64,000 bases of DNA. It comes from Rutidosis leptorrhynchoides. Taxonomy: Eukaryota; Streptophyta; Magnoliopsida; Asterales; Asteraceae. Positions within the stretch are counted from its first letter, which is position 1. Every line of letters starts with the position of its first letter. The notes under the pieces were generated by a model. That model did no database searches. It was not told the DNA's origin and worked only from the letters and a program-made list of their open reading frames with translations. Where the stretch lies: the NCBI RefSeq assembly GCF_046630445.1, contig NC_092334.1:102433501-102497500 (forward strand), in the 5' to 3' direction. Both the position numbers and the translations under genes were made by a program. This document shows positions 45,342-58,649 of this stretch, piece by piece.

Positions 45342-46580
45342 CGCCAGAAAAACACTATATTTTTGTAAAGTATATTTGTGTAAAATAAATATATACTTTT
45401 ATTTTGTAAAAATATATCATTTTTATAAAATTTATCTATCTATTATTCTAAATATATATATATATATATATATATATAAGTGTTTAAAAATATATATATT
45501 TATTATTTTTAAGAATTTTGTGTATAAAAAAAATATATATATTTTTATTTTTAGATTTTTAAAATATAAGTCTTGTAAAAAAAAACACGCTGAATCTGCA
45601 AAATTTGGGCCTGCATTCGAACTGAACCTGCATCTCATGCGATCGCATGAGAGGTAGGCTTTAATCCCATGCGACCACATGGTAAAGTCTGACACGCCCA
45701 AAACCTGGTACAACATTCATTACGGAGTAGGTTTTTAATTTTATTATTATTATTTAATCAATTAGGGTTAGGATTAATTATTATTAATTAAGTTAGGGTT
45801 TAATTATAATTTTAATTAGTTTAATTTTGTTTTTAGTTATAATTTGTAATATTAAGTTTATTTATTATTATTAAGTATATAAATTAATATTTTTATAAAA
45901 TAATAATATAAAAATAATATTTTTATAAAATTTGTATTTTTATCATTTTAGTTATAATTTGCATTTTAATCGTAATTTGTATTTTAATCGTTCGTAATTA
46001 GTTTTAAACTTAGTTTTTGCAGTAGTTATTTTATATTTCTAGATTTTAAGCTTTGCCGTAAAATCCCTTAAGTGCTTTTTCTTTAGATTAAGATTTAGGC
46101 GCTTTAGAAATTTACGACACCATTTTTCGCTTTAGTATTTAATAGATTTTTAGTGCCTAAATTAAGTTTATTTCCGTTTTCAAAATAAAATTCCTTTTAA
46201 GCCTTAATACCTTTAGGCGCAACTTTTTAGATTTAATTTCTAGACTTTTGTTTTCGACGTTTGTTTTTCGACTTCTTATTTTTCGACGCGCTTTTTCTTC
46301 CTCATTTCTACGCTCTAGTTTTTAGGACATAGAATTTTTGTTTTTATCTTTAAATTTCAACGAAAAATTATTTTAAACGATTAAATTGATAGACATCCAA
46401 AATTTCTGGTTCATACTAATAGTTGGATTTGTTAGTGGCGAGTTGTGGGCTTCCGATTTAAAGGGTCCTGGCTACCTGCTGCATCTATTGACTATTCAAA
46501 ACGCGGGCAAAATCAGAAAAGTCTATTAATTTGATAACTTATATAATTTTTATATTTATAACTAATAGGATATTCAGTGA
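45342..46580. other. Leader of the Athila-like element
   Basis: 1.24 kb of AT-rich sequence before gag. It contains another palindrome pair: CTCATGCGATCGCATGAG (45634-45651), perfect, and a worn CCATGCGACCACATGG (45667-45682). No coding is seen. Confidence 0.6.
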
Positions 46581-47954
46581 ATGCACCGAGCAAAACGTTC
46601 ACCAGCTTTCATACGTTCACCACCTGTAACCAGATCAAGACATCTAGCTGATATTGCTGCTGTTGATTTTTCTTTAGAATCATCATCTAGTCGAACAAGT
46701 ACTCCAATTCAAATTTTCGATAATCTATTTTTTGAACCCGACTTCACAATTGAGAACCCGGAGGATATTCAAGGACAATTCAGAGATCCTGAACCACTAA
46801 TCATTCCTCCTGAACCACAAACCGTTAAATCAGAATCCTCTAGTAATTCGTATTCAACAAATTCAATTATGGAAGTAATGGAACCTCAAAGTATGGAAGA
46901 CCGAATGAGAGCCACACGCACTGGCCAAGGTCAAGCCATTATTCGGCCAGATGTTAATGTGCCAGATTATGAAATCAAAGGACAAATCCTACACATGGTA
47001 ACTAATCAATGCCAATATAGTGGTACGCCAAAAGAAGATCTAAACGAACATCTTCGAACCTTTAATAGGATCTGTACTCTATTCAAAATCAGAGAAGTTG
47101 AGGATGAACAGATCTATCTCATGTTATTTCCCTGGACTTTAAAGGGAGAAGCCAAAGATTGGTTAGAATCGTTACCTGAAGGAACGATTGATAGATGGGA
47201 TGTTTTAGTTGAGAAATTTCTTAAAAGATTCTTTCCGGCATCTAAAGCCGTGAGACTTCAAGGAGAAATTGTTACGTTCGCGCAAAAGCCAAATGAAACA
47301 TTATATGAGGCATGGACAAGATTCAAAAAGTTGTTGAGAGGATGTCCTCAGCACGGTTTAGACACTTATCAAATAGCACAAATATTCTACCAAGGTGTCA
47401 ACGTTGCTACACGAAAAGACATCGACACAGCAGCTGGTGGTTCCATTATGAAGAAAACCGCAATCGAAGCTCACAAGATAATTGATAATACAGCCTCACA
47501 CTCTCATGAGTGGCATCAGGAAAAAGATATCTTTCATTCGTCTAAAGCGGCTAGAGCCGATTCTAGCCATGACTTTGATTCTGTTTCTGTAAAAATAGAT
47601 GCTTTCGAGAGACGAATGGAAAAGATGAATAAAGATATTCATGCAATACGAATCAGTTGTGAGCAATGCGTTGGACCACACTTAACGAAAGATTGTCACA
47701 TTGAGCAAACTATGGAACAACGTGAGAATGTTTTCTACATGAACCAAAGGCCGGGAAATAATTATCAAAATAATTATCAACCGCCAAGGCCAAACTTCAA
47801 TCGAAATCAAAACATTCTTTACAATCCAAATGGACCCAACAATAACTCGTACAACCAACAAGGTCTGAATAACCAACCAACTCAAAACAACACTTTCAAT
47901 CAACAAAGACATAGCTTATATAAACCACCACAACAAACCGAAGAGAAAAAGTAA
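46581..47954 (+). pseudogene. Gag part of the Athila-like element
   Basis: A 457-codon frame with the retrotransposon Gag core (PWTLKGEAKDWLESLPEG, then a KFLKRFFPASK helix region, about residues 130-300). An Asn/Gln-rich tail follows a short Cys/His stretch. It belongs to a broken element and is not expected to work alone. Confidence 0.85.
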
Positions 47955-48068
47955 AATCTGGAAGAAATGGTACAAAAGCTAATGGAATCTAAAACACAAT
48001 TTATTGCAACTCAAACCCAAACAAACGAGAGGTTTGATCAGTCATTTAGAACTTAACAAGCTTCCATT

Positions 48069-48803
48069 TTGAATCTAGAAAAATACGTAGGTACTCTTGC
48101 TAGCATGATGAGTGAGAGGGAACAAGGAAAGCTACCGAGTAATACTGAAGTAAATCCTCGGAATGAGAATGTTAATATGGTTTCAACAAATTCTGAAAAA
48201 CCAGCACCAGAAGATGGGAAGGTTTTAGATGTGAGTAACGATGAAGAAGTTACACCTACACCACCACCCGAGTATGTAAAGCCAGTGGTGGCACCATACA
48301 GACCACCCATCCCGTTTCCAAGAAAAGGAGTTGAGTATGAGCAAGTAATAGGTAATAAAGTTTGTGATACCTCTGGAAAGAAGAAGAAGAATAAGAAAGT
48401 GCAAGAAACAAAAACCGTAAAAGTAAACCCGGTGAAGACAGTTCCACCAAAAGTTCCACCCAGGTTGGGTGATCCGGGTGAATTTATTGTTCCTTGTCTA
48501 CTTAGTGATTGTGTCATGTATGATGCACTAGCAGATTTAGGTGCGAGTGTGAGTGTTATGCCTCTTTCATTATATAAGAGATTAGGAGTAGGTGAGTTAA
48601 GTCCAACAGAAATGAGTGTTCGACTCCTTGATCAAACCATTAAGCACCTAGTTGGAGTTGCTGATAACCTACCCGTTCAAGTGGGTAATTTAACCTTTCT
48701 AGTCGAATTTATTGTCATTGACATAGAAGAGGACTCAAACGTTCCTCTAATTTTAGGTCGACCATTCTTAGCGTCCACCGGGACGTTATTTGATGTAAGA
48801 TAG
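48069..48803 (+). pseudogene. Protease part of the Athila-like element
   Basis: A 244-codon frame with a charged linker followed by the retropepsin fold: ALADLGASVSVMPLSLY (active-site region) and VPLILGRPFLAS (flap and end region). This belongs to the same broken element. Confidence 0.8.
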
Positions 48804-48809
48804 GGTAGA

Positions 48810-49202
48810 ATGACACTTAGTGATGGTGACAAATCGATCACCTTTATGATTCAAAAGTCTAAATCTCCACCAATCAAAACCGTTGAACCAATAAAAATGA
48901 TTGGTAAGAACCATATTGTTTTACCGACTCCAACGGTAGTGCTTAACAATAATAAAACGCCTAAGCATGGGGAAGATGAAATAACACCTAATGATGACCT
49001 GATAACAAAGAACCCCGTTGTTGATACGAAATTAAATGACCCCGTTATTAACAGTTCAATGAAGAAACTTATTAAACGGATTCGCGATGCTAGAACCAAG
49101 GGGAACTCTAAGTTATGTAACCGGTTAGTATCTAATCTATCGCCTAAAGAAAAGGCGAAACTAGTTGAATTTGTGGAAATTACACAGGAATCCGACCAAT
49201 GA
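48810..49202 (+). pseudogene. Region following protease in the Athila-like element
   Basis: A 130-codon frame rich in Lys and Asn that ends in KLVEFVEITQESDQ. I recognise no polymerase motif in it. It is probably the remains of the polyprotein linker. Confidence 0.45.
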
Positions 49203-50250
49203 CTTAAAGCAAAAGTCACAGATATGCAAGTTGATTATGGTCCAAAAGAAATTGACGATGAAGTTAATCACAATTTCGACACCACAGCTACCTAAGTGTG
49301 GGGAGATTCAAATGTTCTAAGAAAAAAATGATGTCTAGAGTTAGTTGTTCTGTTCTCGTGTAGTTCCGAGAATGGAATTCGATTGGTCTTTTCCGCTAGC
49401 AGACACTAAAGAACTAGTTTTCTCCCCCCATTCTGATTTTTTTTTATTTTGTAGGTTTTATATGAAATTAATATGGTTTTTAAATTTAAGTTTTGTGAGA
49501 AATTTAAAAACAAAATTTACTTTATTTCATTAAGTTTAAAAAATGATTTCTAAAATTCGTCGTAAGTTAAAGACTAGGTCATGGAACCGAAATTACTTTA
49601 CCCAAGGACGGGGCGAAAAATTTTGTTATCATTATTTTAATATCATTGATCTAAAGTATGCTAAAAATATTATATGAACGTGGAGTTATATACCAAACTT
49701 AAAAAATATGTATATATATGTTTGTATTTTATGTTATATACAAAACAGGGTAAAATAACGCATTTTCAAAGATTAGCAAACAGTTCGGAAAAGCAACCGT
49801 TTTTGAAGAAAAAAAAATGTGTGATAAAACAACAAAAAGAATGAACGATGAGGCGCGCCATCTATCATTCGACGAGCTTTGTAATTAGAAACTAGGTATC
49901 TTTAACTACTTTTCTACACTAATCACCCTCATGAATTTATAATTATAGTCTGATTTCATACAAATGAAGGCATTGCATGATCTCAAGTGTGGGGAAGGAT
50001 TATAAATTCTCTCGGGTTTACACTTAGTTTAATTGCCAAATTTTGTGAAAATTTGAAAAAAATTTCAACTAAATGAATTCAAAATCATGTTTATACATAT
50101 TTATGAATGATAAAACTAGGTGATAATACCGAAATTATTGTTACCTCGGAAAGGACATAAATTGAGAAACAACATAAAATGCTTGAATTCATTTAAAATA
50201 GAATAGAGGAGAATAAAAAGGCAAAGAAAGAAATAAAATAAAAGCCAAGT
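49203..50250. other. Non-coding interior of the Athila-like element, with two purine motifs
   Basis: No coding signal. It contains AAGTGTGGGGA at 49294-49304 and again at 49985-49995, the same 11 bases that form the terminal tract at 55664-55674. It ends with the duplication CAAGT at 50246-50250. Confidence 0.6.
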
Positions 50251-51885
50251 TGTGACAACCCGGAAATTTCCAACCAAATTTAAACTTTAATCTTTATATG
50301 TTTCCGACACGATAAGCAATATTTGTTAAGTTAAATTGCAAGAATTTTAAACTATGTTCATACATTCATTCAACCTCGACCATGTTCCAACGATTCACGA
50401 ACCATTAAACGAATATGATTATATATGTATATGTGTATATATATTATAACTTGAAACGTAAACAAAATATTAGATTAAATACTTTATATGATTGTATCTG
50501 TTTCAAAATATTTATCAATGGAATTAGAAGATAAGATCAAATGATTGAATTATCAGATATATTGAATTATGATTACAAGTCTCTGTTGAAAGGCCCACGT
50601 TGATTTGAGAAATCTTTCCGTTTTAACAATATTCGGAAAATGGTAAAGTGATTTATAAATAAGAACAAATTGTCAATCATTGAGAACTAGACAAAGGATA
50701 GTGGAAGATTGAATCTCATAAAGACTCGATTGATCTATTTAGTTTCAAACGTACAAAAACGTTTTCAGTTTAAAAAGAACTTTATTATTAAAACGTATAT
50801 AACTTTTATAAATATCTAGAACCACTTTTGACAACTCGTTACTTAACTAGTATGATAAAGATAACGATATTTATATTTTATTTTATTAAATATATATAAC
50901 GATTTAAATTAATATTATATATATTTATACGCGTATTATACGTACATAGTTTTATACTTTTACTATACTTAAACTTTACATTTACTTTATTTTTACTTTA
51001 CTTTAACTTTAATAATTCACTTTAATAATTCATACTTTAATAATTCATACTTTAATAATTCACTTTAATAATTCATACTTTAATAATTCACTTTAATAAT
51101 TCAAAAATCTATTATAAATAGAATTCAATAGGTTTCATTATTTCATAGAAACTTGAAAATATTTTTCTCTAAACTCTCTCAATCGATTTACATATATATA
51201 TATATTTACTCCGTATTATTTCAAAATATTATTACTATACATAAAATATTACGACGGAGTGCTGTCCGAGTGATTTCGAAATTGTTTTTCGAGTAGGATA
51301 GGATTAAGGAAATTATGGGTTATAGCTATGGAGGTGATTGAGTATGGTTCATGGGTATGCTCGTGAGGTCAATATAGTGTTTATCATTTCCGTTGCGTCT
51401 ACGTACCTTTCCTGCAATATTGAATCTCAATATTGATACGTGAGTACTCATAATTTAACTTTTACATACTAATAGTGTATCCCTGACTAGTGCTCGAGTA
51501 TTTAGAATTATGCATGCTTGTACTTTTGATATTGCCCTTAGACAGGTTAGGTTGAATATTGAATTAGTTACACTTGCGGTTGAGATAAGGTATAAGATAT
51601 GCATGTCCTTGGAAAGCTAGCGAAAAATTAAGGACTTTTCCTTTAGATATCGAATGGTTTCGATGAACGGATTAGAAGTTATAATCAATTGAATTTTCTA
51701 TATTTTTATTAAAAATGATTATTATTATCGTCGTTTTTATCGTCGTTCTAGTTTTATCTTATTATTATCATTATTATTATCTTTATCAATAAAAGGAATT
51801 TATCATTAAAAATTGTTATTTTTTTTATTATTACTATCGTTATTATCGTTAAAGTTATAATTAGTATTATTATTATTATTATCCA

Positions 51886-51923
<38 letters not shown>

Positions 51924-53945
51924 CATTATTAATATATATATCATTATTTAAAAATGGATATTGTCATTGTTATTATTATTATTATTACTATATTATCATT
52001 AAGATAATTATTAGTATTATCGTTAAAAATGTTATAGTAACTATCATTATTAATATTAGTGTAATTAAAACAAATATTTGTAACACCTAATTATTTTGAT
52101 TACTATTATTATCATTATTATGAACACGATATAAAAGACAATTAAAAGCTATTAAACGAAACGATTAGGAAATAATGAGTAAGAGTACCATGATGAAATT
52201 AAAATATTATAAGATATTGATTTAGATAAAATTATCGTTCTTATTATTTTTATCATTACTATTATTATTAAAAATATCGTTAGTATTAAAACTATCATTT
52301 TAACAAAAATTATCATTTTAATAGAAATGTCATTGTTACTATAAAATATCATTATTATTATTATTTTAAATAGAATTATTATTTTAAAGATAATATTAAA
52401 AATTATTGTAAATATTAAAGTTATCATAATTAGAATTATCGTTTTATCATAATGTCATCTTAGTAATTATAAATATTGATATTTTTATAATAATAATTAT
52501 TATTACAAAATAATACAACTTTTACTTACTATCATTATAGATATTATTTTATCAAATAAATATGTGATACAAACATATTTTACTACGTGTAATAACTTAC
52601 TTTAATAATACCTATCATATTATCTTTATGATATTAAATGAACCCTATAAATTTTATTACTTAATATATATAAAAGTATATTATATTATATAAATTTAAT
52701 ATAAAATTTTATTTATTAATAAATAAATTATATTATTTACTCTAATAAATCTTTTAAAAATATTTAAAAATATAAAACGACGATATTTAAACTATATATT
52801 AATCATGTATAGATTTTTGAAAATTATTTTGAGTCAAATTTACTTTTGTTGACTTTTGCATATTAGTCTCGAGCATTAGGATTGTGGTACACTATGACTT
52901 GGCCTAATTTGTTAGACAAATATTGACCAACACATAATTATATATAATTAATTTAGGTTCGTGAATCCGAGGCCAACCTTGCACTTGTTCAATGACGTTA
53001 TATGTATTTTTACTACGAAATACAGTATGGTGAGTTTCATTTGCCCTTTTTACTCTTTACCTTTTTGGGCTGAGAATACATGCAAATGCTTTGTTAACTG
53101 TTCTACAATATTTATATGCGTGAGTTTCATTTGCTCCCTTTTTAAATGCTTTTGCAATATATATTTTTGGGACTGAGAATACATGCGCTGCTTTTATAAA
53201 TGCTTTACGAAATAGACACAAGTGATCGAAACTACATTCTATGGTTGGATTATTAAACCGAATATGCCCCTTTTTAGTCTGGTAATCTAAGAATTAGGGA
53301 ACAGACACCCTAATTGACGCGAATCCTAAAGATAGATCTATTGGGCCTAACAAACCCCATCCAAAGTACCGGATGCTTTAGTACTTCGAAATTTATATCA
53401 TGTCCGAAGGAGGATCCCGGAATGATAGGGGATATTCTTATATGTATCTAGTTAATGTCGGTTACCAGGTGTTCACCATATGAATGATTATTTTTGTCTC
53501 TATGCATGGGACGTATATTTATGAGAACTGGAAATGAAATTCTTGTGGTCTATTAAAATGATGGAAATAAATGATTATGATAAACTAATGAACTCACCAA
53601 CCTTTTGGTTGACACTTTAAAGCATGTTTATTCTCAGGTGTTAAAGAAATCTTCCGCTGTGCATTTGCTCATTTTAAAGATATTACTTGGAGTCTTTCAT
53701 AGCATATTTCGAAGAACGTTGCATTCGAGTCATTGAGTTCATCAAAGATTATTATTAAATCAATTTATAGTTGGATAGTGGATATTATAAAATGGTATGC
53801 ATGCCTGTCAATTTTCGATGTAAAGAAATTTTGTCTTTTAAAAACGAATGCAATGTTTGTAAAATGTATCATATAGAGGTCAAATACCTCGCAATGTAAT
53901 CAACTATTGTGAATCGTTTATAATGTATATGAATGGGTCATTTCA
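50251..53945 (+). mobile_element. Solo LTR of a Ty3-type element, 3.7 kb
   Basis: Runs TGTGACAACCCGG to GGGTCATTTCA and is flanked by CAAGT on both sides (50246-50250, 53946-53950), so it is a single LTR left after recombination between the two LTRs of a full element. It contains the ATT-rich blocks (51710-52640), two copies of the GGGCTGAGAATACATGC repeat (53046-53215) and the shared block 53275-53485. Its first part is the same family as 1-1463. Confidence 0.92.
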
Positions 53946-55678
53946 CAAGTATGGGAAGAAATTATCAAGTTCTTTAAAACATATATCACATATTTTGTAC
54001 AAGATTATTGCAGGTACTTTTGCTTTGGACTAAACTAATCAATTTTACCCGATTTACTGTAATATATTTGAAAGAAAGATTGGTCTACACGATGAATCAA
54101 TTCCATCATTAAAATGAAGTAAGTCTTTCGAAAAAGACACGCGCTTCTTGATTTAGGTCAAGAAGTTGCCGTCCAGACCAGCTGTAGGTTGACGAAAAAT
54201 CTAGAAAAGTCATCTCTAAAATCAGCAGGAAATCCATGGACCTCAGCATCAAACAGGGTTGCCAAGTGGTCAGACTTATCCTAACTATGAGAGGATCTGT
54301 ATCGTAAAATGGGGAGGGCGCCGTGCAAATTAGCTTGATAAGACTAATGAATCAAATCCCCAGAAAGGATAATCTCCTTAAAGATTAAAAATCAGCTTTT
54401 AAGTCTGATATTACTCAATCCTTAAAGTTATACTAAAAGCCAAAACAACCAATATAAGAGGTTAATACAAAGTCAAAATGCTTAAAGTTATACTAAAACC
54501 CATAAAACCATAAGTTAGAGCTTACAATTGAACGATAGCCACCAACATAGTACAACCTAATCAAAATTTTTACTTACGTATACATAAAGAAGCAAAATCA
54601 AATGCAAACCCTAGACTATAACCACAGAACTTAAACTTACGATTTTGAAATCAACGAACAAATACATCTTATCTTTGTTTTTCTTGAGGACGACCTCCTG
54701 ATATCTTCTAGTTCAGTAGAGGAATCTTTCAATTTCAACTGGTAGGCAGCATTATTAAAGTTGCAAGTGAACTTCAACGCTTTTACTTCTTACAAATACT
54801 AACGAAAATGTCAAAGATCAGTTACTTGCAACAAAATCGTGATAATTAAACTCCTTAAAGATTGAGAATTACAAACTCATGGAATTCGATGATATTTAAA
54901 CTCAAGCTTGAACGAGAAAATATTTTGATCAAAATTAAAACCGATTTGTTTTCTGAAAACCTATTTTCAATGCGTTCATTACCATTGAACGCAAAATCCT
55001 AGGAATTCACCTAGAATTCATTAGGTCACCTTAACCAAAGCGGGTGTCAATCGTAAGAACGGTGGTTGCATAGCATGGTCGAAGACAGGACCTTGTGCCA
55101 GACCGAAAAAAATATAGGGTGATCTTTACTATTTCTCCTACAAAGGATAGTAATTGCATCCGACACGTTGTGGACCATGAACAAAAGCATGTCATTAGAC
55201 ATTGCCTTAACAGTTACTTGTTCATCGCTTTCCTTTACAACCGGACGGTAGTTTACCGAAAGGTAATATACGGAGCAAGTATACTGGACGTGTTGCTTTC
55301 CTAATACAAGGTTAGCAAGTGGGTGACACAAAACCATAAGTTTTTAGCTAAAATTTTCAAATCTGAAACCCATAAAACCTACAAAAATATTTTGCAAACA
55401 CCGGTGAAGGGTTATTCCAAAAAACTTATCTAGGGTAAAAGCTAGAATGAATTTTCAAAAGTAAAATATTTGCATAAAGATCCAATTTCCTTAAAGGATC
55501 TAAATTTTCATAGTCATGTGGGACTGTAAACCACATCGTTACTATCATTGTTTATATCGCTATATCAAAATCACTGATGTATAAAGTGTGAGAATAAAAA
55601 AGTGATTCGAGTGAAATGTGATTTTATTTCAAGTTCTGTATTGCTTGAGGACAAGCAACGTTCAAGTGTGGGGATATT
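53946..55678. other. 3' interior of the Athila-like element
   Basis: No coding is recognised. It ends with GCTTGAGGACAAGCAACG and the purine tract AAGTGTGGGGA (55664-55674) shortly before the LTR. CTTGAGGACAAGCAA can fold into a small hairpin (TTGCTTG with CAAGCAA), a mark often seen at this place in Athila-type elements. Confidence 0.6.
55664..55674 (+). promoter_or_regulatory. Polypurine tract of the Athila-like element
   Basis: AAGTGTGGGGA, four bases before the 3' LTR start at 55679. Confidence 0.75.
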
Positions 55679-57807
55679 TGATAGTGCTCCAAATGAACAT
55701 ATATTTAGTCGCAATATCATCCAAATATGTAAAGCTTTTAGTTACTATTGTTCTATTTTTATGTAATAATCGCTTAAATAAATAAGTACGAAGACTGAAG
55801 ACACAAATGACGATTTAAAGACGCAAATGACGATTTGAAGATGCAAATGACCAAAAAGCTGAAAAGTATAAGATACAATCCAAGTGATTCCATTTATTGG
55901 TGAGAAACGTCAAAAATTTACAAGATTACAAGCCGCGAAATGCAAAGTACAAGATATCTACGCGTACGAAAGGACGTTCGAAAATCCGAAACCGAGACAT
56001 GAACTGAGCATCAACGCGCGAGTCAACGGACCTAAAATTACCAGTCAACTATGCACAAGAATATAATATAATATATATATATAATTATATAAAATTATAT
56101 ATATTATATTATATATTATTTTAAAACAAGCCGCCCACGTTTAATTGAAGGATGTATACTGGCCAGCCTGTCCATGCGATCGCATGGAAATAACAAAGGG
56201 AACCCATGCGATCGCATGGCTCCCAAACTCAGATCACATCTATAAAAGGCCAGCGAATTGGACGAGTAATACACACCTCTTCACACTCTTTCTTTCTTTC
56301 TCTGTAATATATATTTATATTTATATTTATAATATTAAGTTTAATTTAAGTTTAATAATAATTGGGTTATTGTAAGAAATGTTTTAAGGTTTTGTAAGTC
56401 GAAACTCTGTCCGTGTAACGCTACGTGATAAATAATCACTGTAAGCTATGTTCTTCCCTTTTAAATTAATGTCTCGTAACTAAGTTATTATTATGCTTAA
56501 TTGAGCCGAAGTAATCGTGATGTTGGGCCAAATATTAAGACGGGGTTATTGGATTTTGTACCATAATTAGGGTTTGGACAAAAGACCGACACTTATGAAC
56601 ATTGGACTATTGACTATTAATAGGCAGTGGATATTGTCTAATTGAATGACAACTCATTGGAACCTGTCGAACCTATCTTCAAATTAGTTAATCTAATAAT
56701 TATTAAATTGATTACGAATGTCCTATTTAGTGACGTTTATACGCCATCGTTTACAATCATTTAATTAATCAATTGGATTGGTTAATTGATTATTCATTAT
56801 GGCCAAGTGAATAAATTAATGTATCTATTAATAGGCAGGGGATATTGTCTAATTGAATGACAACTCATTGGAACCTGTCGAACCTATCTTCAAATTAGTT
56901 AATCTAATAATTATTAAATTGATTACGAATGTCCTATTTAGTGACGTTTATACGACATCATTTACAATCATTTAATTAATCAATTGGATTGGTTAAGTGA
57001 TTATTCATTATGGCCAAGTGAATAAATTAATGTATCATGGACTAATTAAAACAAGGGTGGATTACATACAAGGATAATTGGTGTAATTGTTAACAAAGTA
57101 TTAAAACCTTGAATTACACACAGTCGATAACCTGGTGTAATTATTAACAAAGTATTAAAACCTTGTTACAGTTCGAATCCCTAATTAGTTGGAATATTTG
57201 ACTTCGGGAATAAGGTTAATTTGACGAGCATTTTATAATTATGACTGATGGACTATTATGGTCAAAACCTAGATAGGTATCATATAAGCCAGGACAAAGG
57301 ATAATTAACCCAGAGTAATAAATTAAAATCAAAACATCAAACATCATGGTTACGGAAGTTTAAATAAGCATAATACTTTTATTTCATATTTCATCGTACA
57401 TTTATTTACTGTTATTTTAATTACTGCAATTTACTTTATCGTAATTTAAATTCTGTCATTTATATTATCGTCATTTATCTTTACGCTTAAAATATAAAAT
57501 CGACAAACCGGTCATTAAACGGTAAAACCCCCCTTTTATATATTATTATTACTATATATAATTATATATATTTTATATAAATATAGTTGTTAAAAATATA
57601 GTACGTAATCACTAGCTCCATGTGGAACGAACTGGACTTACTAAAAACTACACTACTCTACGATTAGGTACACTGCCTATAGTATTGTAGCAAGGTTTAG
57701 GTATATCCATTCTATAAATAAATAAATAACTTGTGTAAATTGTATCGTATTTAATAGTATTTCGTAATAAAATTAATAGTATTTCGTATATACCGCTGCA
57801 CACATCA
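55679..57807 (+). repeat. 3' LTR of the Athila-like element
   Basis: 2129 bp, longer than the 5' copy mainly because of a 211-bp tandem duplication (56614-56824 and 56825-57035). The palindrome pair (56172-56187 and 56204-56219) is perfect in both members here, and the TATA box is at 56241. Confidence 0.92.
56614..57035. repeat. 211-bp tandem duplication in the 3' LTR
   Basis: Both units start CTATTAATAGGCAG and end AATAAATTAATGTAT. The 5' LTR has one unit only. Confidence 0.88.
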
Positions 57808-58170
57808 GGTGTGTTGGGTGGTTTGTTATACACTTTGGAAAAAATAGGAATGCAAAAGTGTTCAAGAATAAAAGTGAGACAACACCAACTTTACTAAACG
57901 AGATTCAAATTCTTTCCTTCGAGTGGGTATCGCGGCGAAAAAAAATGAAATAATATGGATTGGCTTCAATGGTTTTCGTGTCCTTCTAATACCTGTTAAT
58001 TGCAACCTTTGCAATTACTTTTGTTAGCATTTTTTTCATTGTATTATTGTAATTACCTTTTCTTTCTAGTATTTTGTTGTATTTGAGGTTGCGTTATCAA
58101 CCTTGTACTCTTCGTGGTGTTTAATATAAGTACTTCTTGCTTTTCAAAAAAAAAAAAAAAAAAAAAAAAA
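57808..58170 (+). pseudogene. LINE 3' part: ORF2 end, 3' UTR and poly(A)
   Basis: The reading frame resumes after the GGTGT duplication with CVGWFVIHFGKNRNAKVF and SFEWVSRRKKN, the typical C-terminal end of plant L1-type ORF2. About 200 bases of T-rich 3' UTR follow, then 25 A residues (58146-58170). Confidence 0.85.
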
Positions 58171-58239
58171 CAATAGCTCCCGACAATAAAAATCTACTGT
58201 AAAATTTAAGTTGTAAACGATAAGCTTTCTTAAATGACT

Positions 58240-58600
58240 CTAATCAGACGATTCAAAACTTAGGATTCCCACCACTTTATCTACAGCTCCAAGCAAAATA
58301 TTAACATTTTCAAAGTAAGCAGATTTAACATCTTGCATCATGTGTACGGACAACTGATGGATCAATCACAGCCTACATACGTTAAAACAACCCTCATATC
58401 GATAACTCGAGACGAAAAGCAAAAATATACAAAGACCGAGATGAAAAAAATGAATCTTTTATTACTTTAGCAACAGCTCCAGGATTGATCTTGGTAAGCA
58501 CATTATAAAGGATCATCCCACTTCTTAATCCTAGTCTAAGATTTTCTTCTGACGACTCAGCTAGTAAATATTTCTTATCCACCATCCCAAATCAATGTTG
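58240..58600 (-). pseudogene. Kinesin-14 calponin-homology domain fragment
   Basis: The minus strand reads SSEENLRLGLRSGMILYNVL and NKINPGAVAKV-type sequence (58455-58560), the start of the CH domain of plant KIN-14 motors. Further downstream (58244-58360) it reads AYFENVNILLGAVDK and LSFESSD, matching the next CH helices (usual form YFENVRNFLVAV and LPTFEASD). The two parts are separated by non-matching sequence and a stop ends the second. No motor domain is present, so this is a decayed or captured gene piece. Confidence 0.6.
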
Positions 58601-58649
58601 ACAAAATCGTGAATTAAATACTACATTGAGAGTTATCTAAGAAACTTAT

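Larger units (their letters stand above)
43431..57807 (+). mobile_element. Athila-like Ty3 element, broken, with nested solo LTR
   Basis: LTRs at 43431-45315 and 55679-57807 (TGATAGTG to CACATCA) are flanked by the exact duplication GGTGT (43426-43430, 57808-57812). The primer site is tRNA-Asp-like, and gag and protease parts can be seen. No polymerase or integrase region is recognisable. The element has several breaks. The LTRs differ by roughly 3 percent by eye, suggesting about a million years or more. It inserted into a LINE and was later entered by another LTR element that left a solo LTR (50251-53945). Confidence 0.9.
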
